From assembly GCF_021390935.1 (NCBI RefSeq), contig NZ_JAJPUI010000001.1:496001-560000 (forward strand): a DNA stretch of 64,000 bases, read 5' to 3'. Positions 56,732 to 64,000 of the stretch are shown piece by piece; within the stretch, counting starts at the first letter, position 1; each line of letters begins with the position of its first letter. Source of the DNA: Streptomyces sp. CC228A (GTDB lineage Bacteria; Actinomycetota; Actinomycetes; Streptomycetales; Streptomycetaceae). The translations under genes were made by a program, and so were the position numbers. The notes under the pieces were generated by a model. The model ran no database searches, was not told where the DNA came from, and saw only the letters and a list, made by a program, of their open reading frames with translations.

Positions 56732-57823
56732 TCACCCGCCGAACAGTCCCTGCTGGCCGCCGGGCGCCTGGCCCTGCGGAGGCACGAGTCCCAGGTGGGC
56801 CCAGGCGGCGGGGGTGGCGACGCGGCCCCTGGGCGTGCGGGCCAGCAGCCCCTCCCGTACGAGGAAGGGCTCGGCGACCTCCTCGACCGTCTCGCGCTCC
56901 TCCCCCACGGCCACGGCCAGGGTGGACAGGCCGACGGGCCCCCCGCCGAACAGCTTGAGCAGGGCCTCCAGCACCGCGCGGTCGAGCCGGTCGAGGCCGC
57001 GTCCGTCGACCTCGTACACGGCGAGGGCGGTCGCGGCGACCTCGCGGGTGATCACTCCGTCGGCCCTGACCTGCGCGTAGTCGCGGACGCGGCGCAGCAG
57101 CCGGTTCGCGATGCGGGGGGTGCCGCGGGAGCGCCCGGCGATCTCGGCGGCGCCCTCGGCGCCGATCTCGACGTCGAGGAGCCGGGCGGAGCGGTGGATC
57201 ACCCGCTCCAGCTCGGCAGGGGAATAGAACTCCATGTGGGCGGTGAAGCCGAAGCGGTCGCGCAGCGGCGGCGGCAGCAGGCCGGCCCGCGTGGTGGCGC
57301 CGACCAGGGTGAAGGGCGGCAGTTCGAGGGGGATGGCGGTGGCGCCGGGCCCCTTGCCGACGATGACGTCGACGCGGAAGTCCTCCATCGCCATGTACAG
57401 CATCTCCTCGGCGGGCCGGGACATGCGGTGGATCTCGTCGAGGAACAGCACCTCGCCCTCCTGGAGGGAGGAGAGGATCGCGGCGAGGTCGCCGGCGTGC
57501 TGGATGGCGGGACCGGAGGTGATGCGGATGGGGGCGCCCATCTCCGCGGCGATGATCATGGAGAGGGTGGTCTTGCCGAGGCCGGGGGCGCCGGAGAGCA
57601 GCACGTGGTCGGCGGTGGCGCCGCGGGCGCGGGCGGCCTTGAGGACGAGGTCGAGCTGCTCGCGCACCTTCTCCTGGCCGATGAACTCGTCCAGGTCCTT
57701 GGGGCGCAGCGCGGCCTCGACGGCCTGGTCCTCGCGGTCGGCGACCGAGCCCACCAGCCGGTCGGCGGCGGGGCCGGCGGACCGCTCGGCGGCGGTCGTG
57801 CCGCTCGTGTCGTCCCAGTTCAC
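56732..57823 (-). CDS. ruvB: Holliday junction branch-migration ATPase RuvB
   Basis: RuvB hexamers drive branch migration with RuvA. The 363-residue product shows [19 protein letters not shown], Walker [18 protein letters not shown], Walker [18 protein letters not shown], sensor 1 [20 protein letters not shown] and a C-terminal winged helix ([21 protein letters not shown]). GTG 57823 has GAGGAGA upstream. It follows ruvA by 49 bp. Confidence 0.97.
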   Translation of the reverse strand: MNWDDTSGTTAAERSAGPAADRLVGSVADREDQAVEAALRPKDLDEFIGQEKVREQLDLVLKAARARGATADHVLLSGAPGLGKTTLSMIIAAEMGAPIRITSGPAIQHAGDLAAILSSLQEGEVLFLDEIHRMSRPAEEMLYMAMEDFRVDVIVGKGPGATAIPLELPPFTLVGATTRAGLLPPPLRDRFGFTAHMEFYSPAELERVIHRSARLLDVEIGAEGAAEIAGRSRGTPRIANRLLRRVRDYAQVRADGVITREVAATALAVYEVDGRGLDRLDRAVLEALLKLFGGGPVGLSTLAVAVGEERETVEEVAEPFLVREGLLARTPRGRVATPAAWAHLGLVPPQGQAPGGQQGLFGG

Positions 57824-57872
57824 GGGTGTTCTCCTCGCAGTGGCGGGCCGGGGTCGTGCGGGGGCGGGCGGC

Positions 57873-58490
57873 TCAGCGGGCCCGGTTGAGGGTCTGCAGC
57901 GCCGCTGAGGAGCCGGCCGACCTGCGGTGCGCCGCCGCCGCCTCGGCCTGCGGGGCCACCGCGGTGACGGCTTCCTCCGCCTCGCGGGGCGCGTAGCCGA
58001 GGCCGACCAGGGCGGCGTGCAGCTGGTCGCGCCAGGGGGGCGGCGCGGCGGCGACCGCCGCGGTCCCTGCGGCTGCGGGGGTGCCGAGGGGGGTGCCGAG
58101 CCGGTCCTTCAGCTCCAGCAGGAGTTTCTGCGCGCCCTTCTTGCCGATGCCGGGCACGGCGGTCAGTGCCTTCTCGTCGCCTGACGCGACCGCGGCGCGC
58201 AGGGCGTCCGGGCTGTGCACGGCGAGCATGGCCTGGGCGAGGCGCGGGCCCACACCGCTGGCGGTCTGGAGGAGCTCGAAGACCTGCCGCTCGTCGTCGT
58301 CCGCGAAGCCGTACAGGGTGAGGGAGTCCTCGCGGACCACCAGCGAGGTGTGCAGCACGGCCTGCTGACCGATCGTCAGGCGGGCGAGGGTGTTCGGGGT
58401 GCACTGGACGGCCATGCCGACGCCGCCGACCTCGACCACGGCGGTGGTGGGGGCGAGGGCAGCGACCTGGCCCGTCACGAAGGCGATCAT
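57873..58490 (-). CDS. ruvA: Holliday junction DNA-binding protein RuvA
   Basis: RuvA tetramers bind Holliday junctions and load RuvB. The 205-residue product shows the OB domain [21 protein letters not shown], two helix-hairpin-helix motifs ([39 protein letters not shown]) and a C-terminal RuvB-binding domain ([18 protein letters not shown]). ATG 58490 overlaps the ruvC stop by 4 bp. The ruvC-ruvA-ruvB order is canonical. Confidence 0.97.
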   Translation of the reverse strand: MIAFVTGQVAALAPTTAVVEVGGVGMAVQCTPNTLARLTIGQQAVLHTSLVVREDSLTLYGFADDDERQVFELLQTASGVGPRLAQAMLAVHSPDALRAAVASGDEKALTAVPGIGKKGAQKLLLELKDRLGTPLGTPAAAGTAAVAAAPPPWRDQLHAALVGLGYAPREAEEAVTAVAPQAEAAAAHRRSAGSSAALQTLNRAR

Positions 58491-59020
58491 GCGGTGCGGC
58501 CTTTCAGAGCTCGGTGCGCGGCGACCGCCTGCTGGAGGCGGTTCTGTGCGGGGGCGCGCCAGATGTGGCAGATGGCGAGGGCGAGGGCGTCGGCGGCGTC
58601 GGCCGGCTTCGGTGGCGCGTCGAGCCGCAGCAGCCGGGTCACCATCGCCCCGACCTGGGCCTTGTCGGCGCGGCCTGTGCCGGTGACGGCGGCCTTGACC
58701 TCGCTGGGGGTGTGCAGGGCGACGGGGATGCCGCGGCGGGCGGCGCACAGCATGGCGACCGCGCTGGCCTGGGCGGTGCCCATCACCGTACGGACGTTGT
58801 GCTGGCTGAAGACGCGCTCCACGGCGACCCGTTCGGGCCGGTGGGCGTCGAGCCACTCCTCGATGCCCCGTTCGACGGCGATGAGGCGGTCGGGGGTCTC
58901 GGCGTCGGCGGAGGTGCGGACCACTCCGACGCCGAGCATGGTCAGCGGCCGTCCTGCGACGCCCTCGACGACGCCGATCCCGCAGCGGGTCAGCCCCGGG
59001 TCCACCCCCAGCACACGCAC
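58487..59020 (-). CDS. ruvC: Crossover junction endodeoxyribonuclease RuvC
   Basis: RuvC resolves Holliday junctions. The 177-residue RNase H-fold product has the catalytic acidic residues in [18 protein letters not shown] (first Asp), [17 protein letters not shown] (Glu) and [14 protein letters not shown] (C-terminal Asp pair). It overlaps ruvA by 4 bp and follows the YebC-family gene across a terminator. Confidence 0.97.
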   Translation of the reverse strand: MRVLGVDPGLTRCGIGVVEGVAGRPLTMLGVGVVRTSADAETPDRLIAVERGIEEWLDAHRPERVAVERVFSQHNVRTVMGTAQASAVAMLCAARRGIPVALHTPSEVKAAVTGTGRADKAQVGAMVTRLLRLDAPPKPADAADALALAICHIWRAPAQNRLQQAVAAHRALKGRTA

Positions 59021-59072
59021 GTCAGCCTCCCTGGTCCTTCTGTTCGTGCAGGCTATCGGGTGCCACTGACAA

Positions 59073-59113
59073 CGCGGCGGGCCGACGGGGTGTGTTCCCG
59101 TCGGCCCGCCGCG
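59073..59113 (-). terminator. Terminator after the YebC-family gene
   Basis: A perfect 17-bp stem CGCGGCGGGCCGACGGG / CCCGTCGGCCCGCCGCG with a 7-nt loop is the strongest hairpin in the window. It lies about 100 bp beyond the YebC-family stop and about 50 bp before ruvC. Confidence 0.88.
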
Positions 59114-59215
59114 TCGCGCCGGCGGCCGTGTCCGGCCGGCCGGCCCTGCTGCCTCAGTGTCGCCGGCGCCGTGGCGCCGCCCGCCCGGCGGTGCCGGACG
59201 TCGTGCTCCGCGACC

Positions 59216-59965
59216 TCAGTCGATGGCCGCCATGACCTCGTCGGTCACGTCGAAGTTCGCGAAGACGTTCTGCACGTCGTCGCTGTCCTCCAGCGCGTCG
59301 ATGAGCTTGAAGATCTTCTTCGCGCCTTCCTCGTCCAGCTGGACCTGCATGGTCGGGACGAAGCTGGAGTCCGCCGAGTCGTAGTCGATCCCGGCCTCCT
59401 GGAGGGCGGTGCGGACCGCGACCAGGTCGGTGGCCTCGCTGATCACCTCGAAGTTCTCACCGAGGTCGTTGACCTCCTCGGCACCCGCGTCGAGGACCGC
59501 GCCCAGCACGTCGTCCTCGGTCAGCTCGCCCTTGGGGACGATCACGACGCCCTTGCGGTTGAACAGGTACGACACGGAGCCCGGGTCGGCCATGGAGCCG
59601 CCGTTGCGGGTCATGGCGACGCGGACGTCCGAGGCGGCGCGGTTGCGGTTGTCGGTGAGGCACTCGATGAGCACCGCGACGCCGTTCGGGCCGTAGCCCT
59701 CGTACATGATCGTCTCGTAGTCCACGCCGCCGGCCTCCAGGCCGCCGCCGCGCTTGACCGCGGAGTCGATGTTCTTGTTCGGGACGGACTGCTTCTTCGC
59801 CTTCTGGATGGCGTCGAAGAGCGTGGGGTTGCCCTCGGGGTCGGCGCCGCCGGTGCGGGCCGCGACCTCGATGTTCTTGATCAGCTTCGCGAAGAGCTTG
59901 CCGCGCTTGGCGTCGATCACGGCCTTCTTGTGCTTCGTCGTAGCCCATTTAGAGTGGCCGGACAT
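59216..59965 (-). CDS. YebC/PmpR family regulator
   Basis: Family members act as DNA-binding regulators or, for YebC-type proteins, as factors that help ribosomes through proline stretches. The 249-residue product begins [30 protein letters not shown] and shows [58 protein letters not shown] and [10 protein letters not shown], all canonical. ATG 59965 has AAGGAGA upstream. It lies between pdxT and ruvC on the same strand. Confidence 0.96.
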   Translation of the reverse strand: MSGHSKWATTKHKKAVIDAKRGKLFAKLIKNIEVAARTGGADPEGNPTLFDAIQKAKKQSVPNKNIDSAVKRGGGLEAGGVDYETIMYEGYGPNGVAVLIECLTDNRNRAASDVRVAMTRNGGSMADPGSVSYLFNRKGVVIVPKGELTEDDVLGAVLDAGAEEVNDLGENFEVISEATDLVAVRTALQEAGIDYDSADSSFVPTMQVQLDEEGAKKIFKLIDALEDSDDVQNVFANFDVTDEVMAAID

Positions 59966-60027
59966 CTGCCTGTCTCCTTCGCGTAACCAAATTCAGAACG
60001 AACCCCAGAGATCCTACCGGGATCTGC

Positions 60028-60621
60028 TCAGAGGGCGGCGCGCACCATGTCGACGAACAGCGCGTGCACCCGGTGGTCGCCGGTCAGTTCGGGATGGAAC
60101 GACGTGGCGAGGGCGTTGCCCTGGCGGACGGCGACGATGTGGCCGTCGTACTCGGCGACGACCTCGGCCGCGGCACCGACCGACTCGACCCACGGGGCGC
60201 GGATGAAGACGCCCTCCACCGGACCGCCCTCGATGCCGGCGACGTCCACGCCCGCCTCGAAGGACTCGTTCTGCCGGCCGAACGCGTTGCGCCGGACGAT
60301 CATGTCGATGCCGCCGAAGGTCTCCTGGCCCGAGCGCGGGTCGAGGATCTTGTCGGCGAGCATGATCAGGCCGGCGCAGGTGCCGTACACGGGCATGCCG
60401 GCCGCGATGCGCGCGCGCAGGGGCCCGGCCATGCCGAAGAGGTCGGCCAGCTTGGAGATGGTGGTGGACTCGCCGCCGGGGATGACGAGGCCGTCGACCT
60501 GGGCGAGTTCCTCGGGGCGCCGGACCGGCCTGGCCACGGCGTCCGCCGCGGCCAGGGCGATCAGGTGCTCCCGTACGTCGCCCTGGAGGGCCAGGACGCC
60601 GATCACGGGGGTGGTGCTCAT
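60028..60621 (-). CDS. pdxT: Pyridoxal 5'-phosphate synthase glutaminase subunit PdxT
   Basis: PdxT hydrolyses glutamine and passes ammonia to PdxS for de novo PLP synthesis. The 197-residue class I amidotransferase shows [31 protein letters not shown], the nucleophile Cys in [14 protein letters not shown] and the His-Glu pair in [15 protein letters not shown]. Its ATG lies 6 bp after the pdxS stop, so the two are cotranscribed. Confidence 0.96.
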   Translation of the reverse strand: MSTTPVIGVLALQGDVREHLIALAAADAVARPVRRPEELAQVDGLVIPGGESTTISKLADLFGMAGPLRARIAAGMPVYGTCAGLIMLADKILDPRSGQETFGGIDMIVRRNAFGRQNESFEAGVDVAGIEGGPVEGVFIRAPWVESVGAAAEVVAEYDGHIVAVRQGNALATSFHPELTGDHRVHALFVDMVRAAL

Positions 60622-60627
60622 CGGTGC

Positions 60628-61548
60628 TTACCAGCCCCGGTTCGCGTAGCGCTCGGCCTCGGGCAGGGTGTCGCAGTTGATGCCGACCATGGCCTCGCCG
60701 AGGTTGCGGGACGCGTCCGCGATGATCTTCGGGTCGTCGTAGAAGGTGGTGGCCTTCACGATGGCGGCGGCGCGCTTGGCCGGGTCGCCGGACTTGAAGA
60801 TGCCGGAGCCGACGAAGACGCCCTCGGCGCCCAGCTGGCGCATCAGCGCGGCGTCGGCCGGGGTGGCCACACCGCCGGCGGAGAACAGGACGACCGGGAG
60901 CTTGCCGAGCTCGGCGACCTCCTTGACGAGCTCGTACGGGGCGCGCAGCTCCTTGGCGGCGGCGTACAGCTCGTTGTTGTCGAAGCCGCGCAGCTTGGCG
61001 ATCTCGTTCTTGATCTGGCGCAGGTGGCGGACGGCCTCGACGACGTTGCCGGTGCCGGCCTCGCCCTTGGAGCGGATCATGGCCGCGCCCTCGGCGATGC
61101 GGCGCAGGGCCTCGCCCAGGTTGGTGGCGCCGCAGACGAAGGGGGTGGTGAACGCCCACTTGTCGGAGTGGTTGACCTCGTCGGCCGGGGTGAGCACCTC
61201 GGACTCGTCGATGTAGTCGACACCCAGGGACTGCAGGACCTGCGCCTCGACGAAGTGGCCGATGCGGGACTTGGCCATGACCGGGATGGAGACGGCGTTG
61301 ATGATGCCCTCGATCATGTCCGGGTCGGACATGCGGGCGACGCCGCCGTCCTTGCGGATGTCGGCGGGCACGCGCTCCAGGGCCATGACGGCGACGGCGC
61401 CGGCGTCCTCGGCGATCTTGGCCTGCTCCGGCGTGACGACGTCCATGATCACGCCGCCCTTGAGCTGCTCGGCCATGCCGCGCTTGACGCGCGCGGTGCC
61501 AGTCGCCGGGGACTCGGTGGACTGCGGGGTGGTGGGCGTGGTGGACAC
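60628..61548 (-). CDS. pdxS: Pyridoxal 5'-phosphate synthase subunit PdxS
   Basis: PdxS builds PLP from ribose 5-phosphate, glyceraldehyde 3-phosphate and ammonia. The 306-residue barrel protein shows [70 protein letters not shown] and [16 protein letters not shown]. The open frame extends to 62343 through repeat DNA, but GTG 61548 gives [13 protein letters not shown] and has GAGG upstream. No pdx-type MocR regulator is visible nearby. Confidence 0.96.
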   Translation of the reverse strand: MSTTPTTPQSTESPATGTARVKRGMAEQLKGGVIMDVVTPEQAKIAEDAGAVAVMALERVPADIRKDGGVARMSDPDMIEGIINAVSIPVMAKSRIGHFVEAQVLQSLGVDYIDESEVLTPADEVNHSDKWAFTTPFVCGATNLGEALRRIAEGAAMIRSKGEAGTGNVVEAVRHLRQIKNEIAKLRGFDNNELYAAAKELRAPYELVKEVAELGKLPVVLFSAGGVATPADAALMRQLGAEGVFVGSGIFKSGDPAKRAAAIVKATTFYDDPKIIADASRNLGEAMVGINCDTLPEAERYANRGW

Positions 61549-62221
61549 GGAGGACCTCACTCGGAAAACGGGGCGGGGTCCCGGCGGTTCGGGGCCCCAG
61601 ACAACACACCGAGCAAACAGCGCCGGACCAGTCCACATCAAGGGCCAATGGTGAGACGGTGGCTCGTTTTGCGGAAAACACCAGGTGGGGCCGGCACCGG
61701 CATCCGCCGCGGCCGCCGGCCCCGCACCCGCACCGACCGGGGCCCTCGCCCGACCGGGGCCACCGGCCGCCCCGGGAAGCGGACCGCACGCGACACCGCC
61801 TGTACGGGCCGCTGCCCGCCGCGCGGAGCAGCCACGCCTGGCGGGCGGCGACCGCCCGCCGGCAAGGGACCGAGGCGGAGGCTGAGCGCCGGGCAGAGGG
61901 GGGCGGCGGCGGCCTGCGGGGGCCGGGTAGAGGGGGCGACAGCGGCCCGCGGGGGCCGAGCAAGGGTGTGGCGCGGCAGCCACCCGCAAGCACCGGGCAC
62001 AGGAGGCAGCAGCCACCCCGACGGCCGGGCGGAGGAAGCGGAGGCACCCCGAGGGCCCAGCGGAGGGCACGCCGGGCACCCGCAAGCACCGGGCAGAGGA
62101 GGCGGAGGCCAGCGGCCCTCTTGCAGGACCAAAGATGACGGGGTGCGCCGGTCGCCCGCGGACGGCAAACGGAGGGGGCGGCTGACCGCAGGTACGGGGC
62201 CGCAGCAGACGCGGGGGCCGT
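61549..62221. other. Noncoding interval upstream of pdxS
   Basis: About 670 bp without a supportable gene. It contains the pdxS promoter region near 61549-61660, where base composition drops (CAAACAG, GTTTTGCGG). Farther up, a Gly/Arg/Pro-type stretch carries ACCCGCAAGCACCGGGCA twice (about 61982 and 62079) and GGGCGGAGGAAGCGGAGG-like blocks. No coding-like codon bias appears in any frame. Confidence 0.5.
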
Positions 62222-62357
62222 GAAGAGAAGCGGCGACCGCATCCCCGGGGCCAGGCCGGGAAGAGGGCAGGGCCCGGAAGAGGAGCGGCGACCGCATCCC
62301 CGGGGCCAGACCGGGGCAGGGCCCGGAAGAGGAGCGGCCGCATCCCCGGGGGCGGCC
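62222..62357. repeat. Tandem repeat of about 50-bp units
   Basis: Three successive units of 54, 48 and 34 bp share GAAGAGRAGCGGCGACCGC, then ATCCCCGGGGCCAG and GGGCAGGGCCC; the third is shortened. Each unit contains the palindromic CCCCGGGG core. It lies between pdxS upstream DNA and the 3' end of the LemA-like gene. Confidence 0.85.
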
Positions 62358-62391
62358 GAGAGCAGGGGGCGGCTCACCGCGCCCCGGCGGA

Positions 62392-62940
62392 TCAGCCCTG
62401 GGCGGCGCGGTCGGCGAGGGCGGACGGCGGCTCATCGTCCATCTCGAACGCCAGGGGGAACGGCGCGTGCCCCGCCAGCCGGAACCAGCGCACCTTCCGG
62501 TGCCTGCGCAGCGCCCGCGCCGCGCGCACCGCGTCGTTGTGGAAGCGCCGCGCCATGGGCACCCGGCGGACCGCGGCGGCCAGCTCGCCGGCCGCCTCCT
62601 CGCCGCCCGGGACGCGCCGGACGGCCTCCACCTGCTCCGGCTCGCCGAAGACCGCGCGCAGCGCCTGGCTGAGCTCGCTCTCGGCGACCTCCCGCTGCTC
62701 CTCCTCGGCCTGCCGCGCGGCGTGCGCGGCCTGGTACAGCACGATCGACGCCGCCGGGTCCAGCATCCCGGAGGTGGCCACCTCCTGCGCCACCGACGCC
62801 CGCCGCAGCAGCTGCGCGTCGAGCGCGGCCCGGGCGGCGTCGAGCCGGGCGTGCAGGCGGTCGAGGCGGCCCGCGGTCCAGCTCAGGTACAGGCCGATCG
62901 CGACGAGGGCGACGGCGATCCAGATCAGGGTGGTCCACAC
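62392..62940 (-). CDS. LemA-like membrane-anchored helical protein
   Basis: The 182-residue product has one N-terminal transmembrane helix (LIWIAVALVAIGLYLSWTA). An antiparallel helical bundle follows: RLDRLHARLDAARAALDAQLLRRASVAQEV and AHAARQAEEEQREVAESELSQALRAVF. The last part, MARRFHNDAVRAARALRRH followed by APFPLAFEMDDE, resembles the NDAV...F end of LemA proteins. The match is distant and made by eye. GTG 62940 is the only start that keeps the membrane helix. Function is unknown. Confidence 0.72.
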   Translation of the reverse strand: MWTTLIWIAVALVAIGLYLSWTAGRLDRLHARLDAARAALDAQLLRRASVAQEVATSGMLDPAASIVLYQAAHAARQAEEEQREVAESELSQALRAVFGEPEQVEAVRRVPGGEEAAGELAAAVRRVPMARRFHNDAVRAARALRRHRKVRWFRLAGHAPFPLAFEMDDEPPSALADRAAQG

Positions 62941-63240
62941 GGACCGACAGGCTACCGGTGCCCCGGCGCGCGCCCTTCCCGCGCGGGGCGTTCACCCGCG
63001 GGTCGGCATCCGCAGAGCGCCCCGCCCTCCGGGTGGGGGCGCGCCGCCCAGGCGGCGGCCCGTGCCCCGGAGGCGGCCGACCGGTCGCTCGGGACGCCGC
63101 GAGGGCGGAGACCGGGGCAGGTGGCCGGCCAGGCGGATGGCCGACGGGACAGGTGGCCGGACCGGAGCAGGGAAGCCAGAGCATCAGGGAAGGGGGAGAG
63201 CAGGCAAGGCGACCGCGGGGAGAGCCGCAGCCGCCGCCCG
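62941..63240. other. Noncoding gap upstream of the LemA-like gene
   Basis: About 300 bp between the mannosyltransferase stop and the LemA-like start. It has degenerate GGCCGGNCNGG blocks but no clear hairpin, promoter or protein. Any promoter for the LemA-like gene should lie near 62941-63020. Confidence 0.4.
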
Positions 63241-64000
63241 TCACTCCCGTACGAGCCCCCAGCGGGCCCGGAGCCCGGTCGTGCGCTCGTCCGCGGCGAC
63301 CGACGCCGCCCCGTCCGTCACCGTCTCGTACACCGCGAGGACGTCCGCCCCCACCGTGGACCAGTCGAAGCGCCGCACGTGCGCGCTGCCCCGGGTGCGC
63401 AGTTCCTCGCGCCGGGCCGGGTCGCCCAGCAGCCGGACCGCGGCGTCCGCGAGCGCGTCCGCGTCCTCGTTGGCGAACAGCTCGCCCGCGGCGCCCCCGT
63501 CCAGGACCTGCGCGAACGCGTCCAGATCGCTGGCCAGCACCGGTGCGCCCGCCGACAGGGCCTCCACCAGGATGATCCCGAAGCTCTCGCCGCCCGTGTT
63601 CGGCGCCACGTACACGTCGACGCTGCGCAGCAGCCGCGCCTTGTCCTCGTCGCTGACCATGCCGAGGAACTCGACCCGGTCGCGGAACTCCGGCGGCAGC
63701 GTCGCCACCGCTTCCTTCTCGTCGCCGCGCCCCGCCACCAGCAGCCGCGCCTCGGGGCGGGCCGCGAAGATCTTCGGCAGGGCCCGCATGAGCACGGGCA
63801 GGCCCTTGCGGGGTTCGTCGATCCGGCCGATGAAGCCGAGCGTGCCGCCCTGCCACGCCTCCTTCGACTCGGCCCGCGCGAAGAAGTCCACGTCCACGCC
63901 GTTCGGGATGACCACCGCGTCCCCGCCGAGGTGCTCGACCAGCGTGCGCCGGGCGTACTCGCTCACCGCGATCCGCGCGCTGATCTTCTCCAGCGCGGGC
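63241..64000 (-). CDS. PimA-like phosphatidylinositol mannosyltransferase, 5' end outside the window
   Basis: This GT4-family glycosyltransferase is expected to add the first mannose to phosphatidylinositol at the membrane. About 253 C-terminal residues are present and the frame runs off the window end (PALEKISARIAVSEYARRTL). Visible motifs are VVIPNGVDVDFF, GTLGFIGRIDEPRKGLPVL, LLVAGRGDEKEA and the donor-site EX7E segment GGESFGIILVEALSAGAPVLASD. The sequence and the downstream pdx-yebC context match streptomycete pimA, though other GT4 mannosyltransferases are possible. It should begin beyond 64000. Confidence 0.9.
   Translation of the reverse strand, partial: PALEKISARIAVSEYARRTLVEHLGGDAVVIPNGVDVDFFARAESKEAWQGGTLGFIGRIDEPRKGLPVLMRALPKIFAARPEARLLVAGRGDEKEAVATLPPEFRDRVEFLGMVSDEDKARLLRSVDVYVAPNTGGESFGIILVEALSAGAPVLASDLDAFAQVLDGGAAGELFANEDADALADAAVRLLGDPARREELRTRGSAHVRRFDWSTVGADVLAVYETVTDGAASVAADERTTGLRARWGLVRE

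Overview
This window is a very GC-rich actinobacterial chromosome segment. Gene content, gene order, frequent GTG/TTG starts, ATGA/GTGA gene overlaps and a BldD protein with its cyclic-di-GMP signature all point to Streptomyces. It is core-chromosome housekeeping DNA. I saw no phage, insertion sequence, CRISPR array, tRNA, rRNA or biosynthetic cluster. The novelty lies in regulatory sites, minisatellites, a few divergent proteins and several single-base reading-frame breaks.

Layout, left to right. 0.1-8.4 kb: a SorC-type regulator, rpe, rsmB, fmt (with an apparent frameshift at its C-terminus), a small helix-turn-helix-like protein, and priA broken by four single-base frame changes. 8.5-13.3 kb: metK, coaBC, rpoZ, gmk and the gene for the streptomycete integration host factor sIHF. 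13.6-23.8 kb: the pyrimidine operon on the minus strand, transcribed pyrR-pyrB-pyrC-(membrane PH-like protein)-carA-carB-pyrD-pyrF, led by a PyrR-type RNA element. 23.8-24.5 kb: bldD, divergent from pyrR, with a perfect BldD box inside its own predicted promoter. 25.3-33.2 kb: nusB, efp, a divergent M24 peptidase homologue, a P-loop kinase-like gene, and the shikimate genes (aroE; aroC-aroK-aroB-aroQ). 33.2-39 kb: mltG, ruvX, alaS and two small membrane-associated proteins. 39-45 kb: a STAND-type ATPase, rpsD, an iron-box-controlled DUF2470 gene, rarA and a VKOR-family protein. 45-52 kb: hisS, a metallo-beta-lactamase-fold hydrolase, a membrane-anchored cyclophilin, a DUF349 protein and relA. 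52-64 kb: apt, secF-secD-yajC, ruvB-ruvA-ruvC, a YebC-family regulator, pdxT-pdxS, a LemA-like protein and the 3' part of a PimA-like mannosyltransferase cut by the window edge.

Functionally, the region groups nucleotide supply (pyr operon, gmk, apt) with stringent response (relA, rpoZ), translation (fmt, efp, alaS, hisS, rpsD), protein export (SecDF-YajC), recombination and replication restart (RuvABC, RuvX, RarA, PriA) and developmental control (BldD, sIHF). Many genes overlap by 4 bp, which suggests translational coupling.

Two genome-level patterns stand out. Intergenic gaps hold short GC-rich tandem repeats (8-bp, 15-bp, about 14-bp, 20-bp and about 50-bp units). Single-base frame breaks occur in priA and probably in fmt and pyrR, several of them at short G/C runs. 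The latter look more like assembly errors than decay, but only raw reads can settle that.
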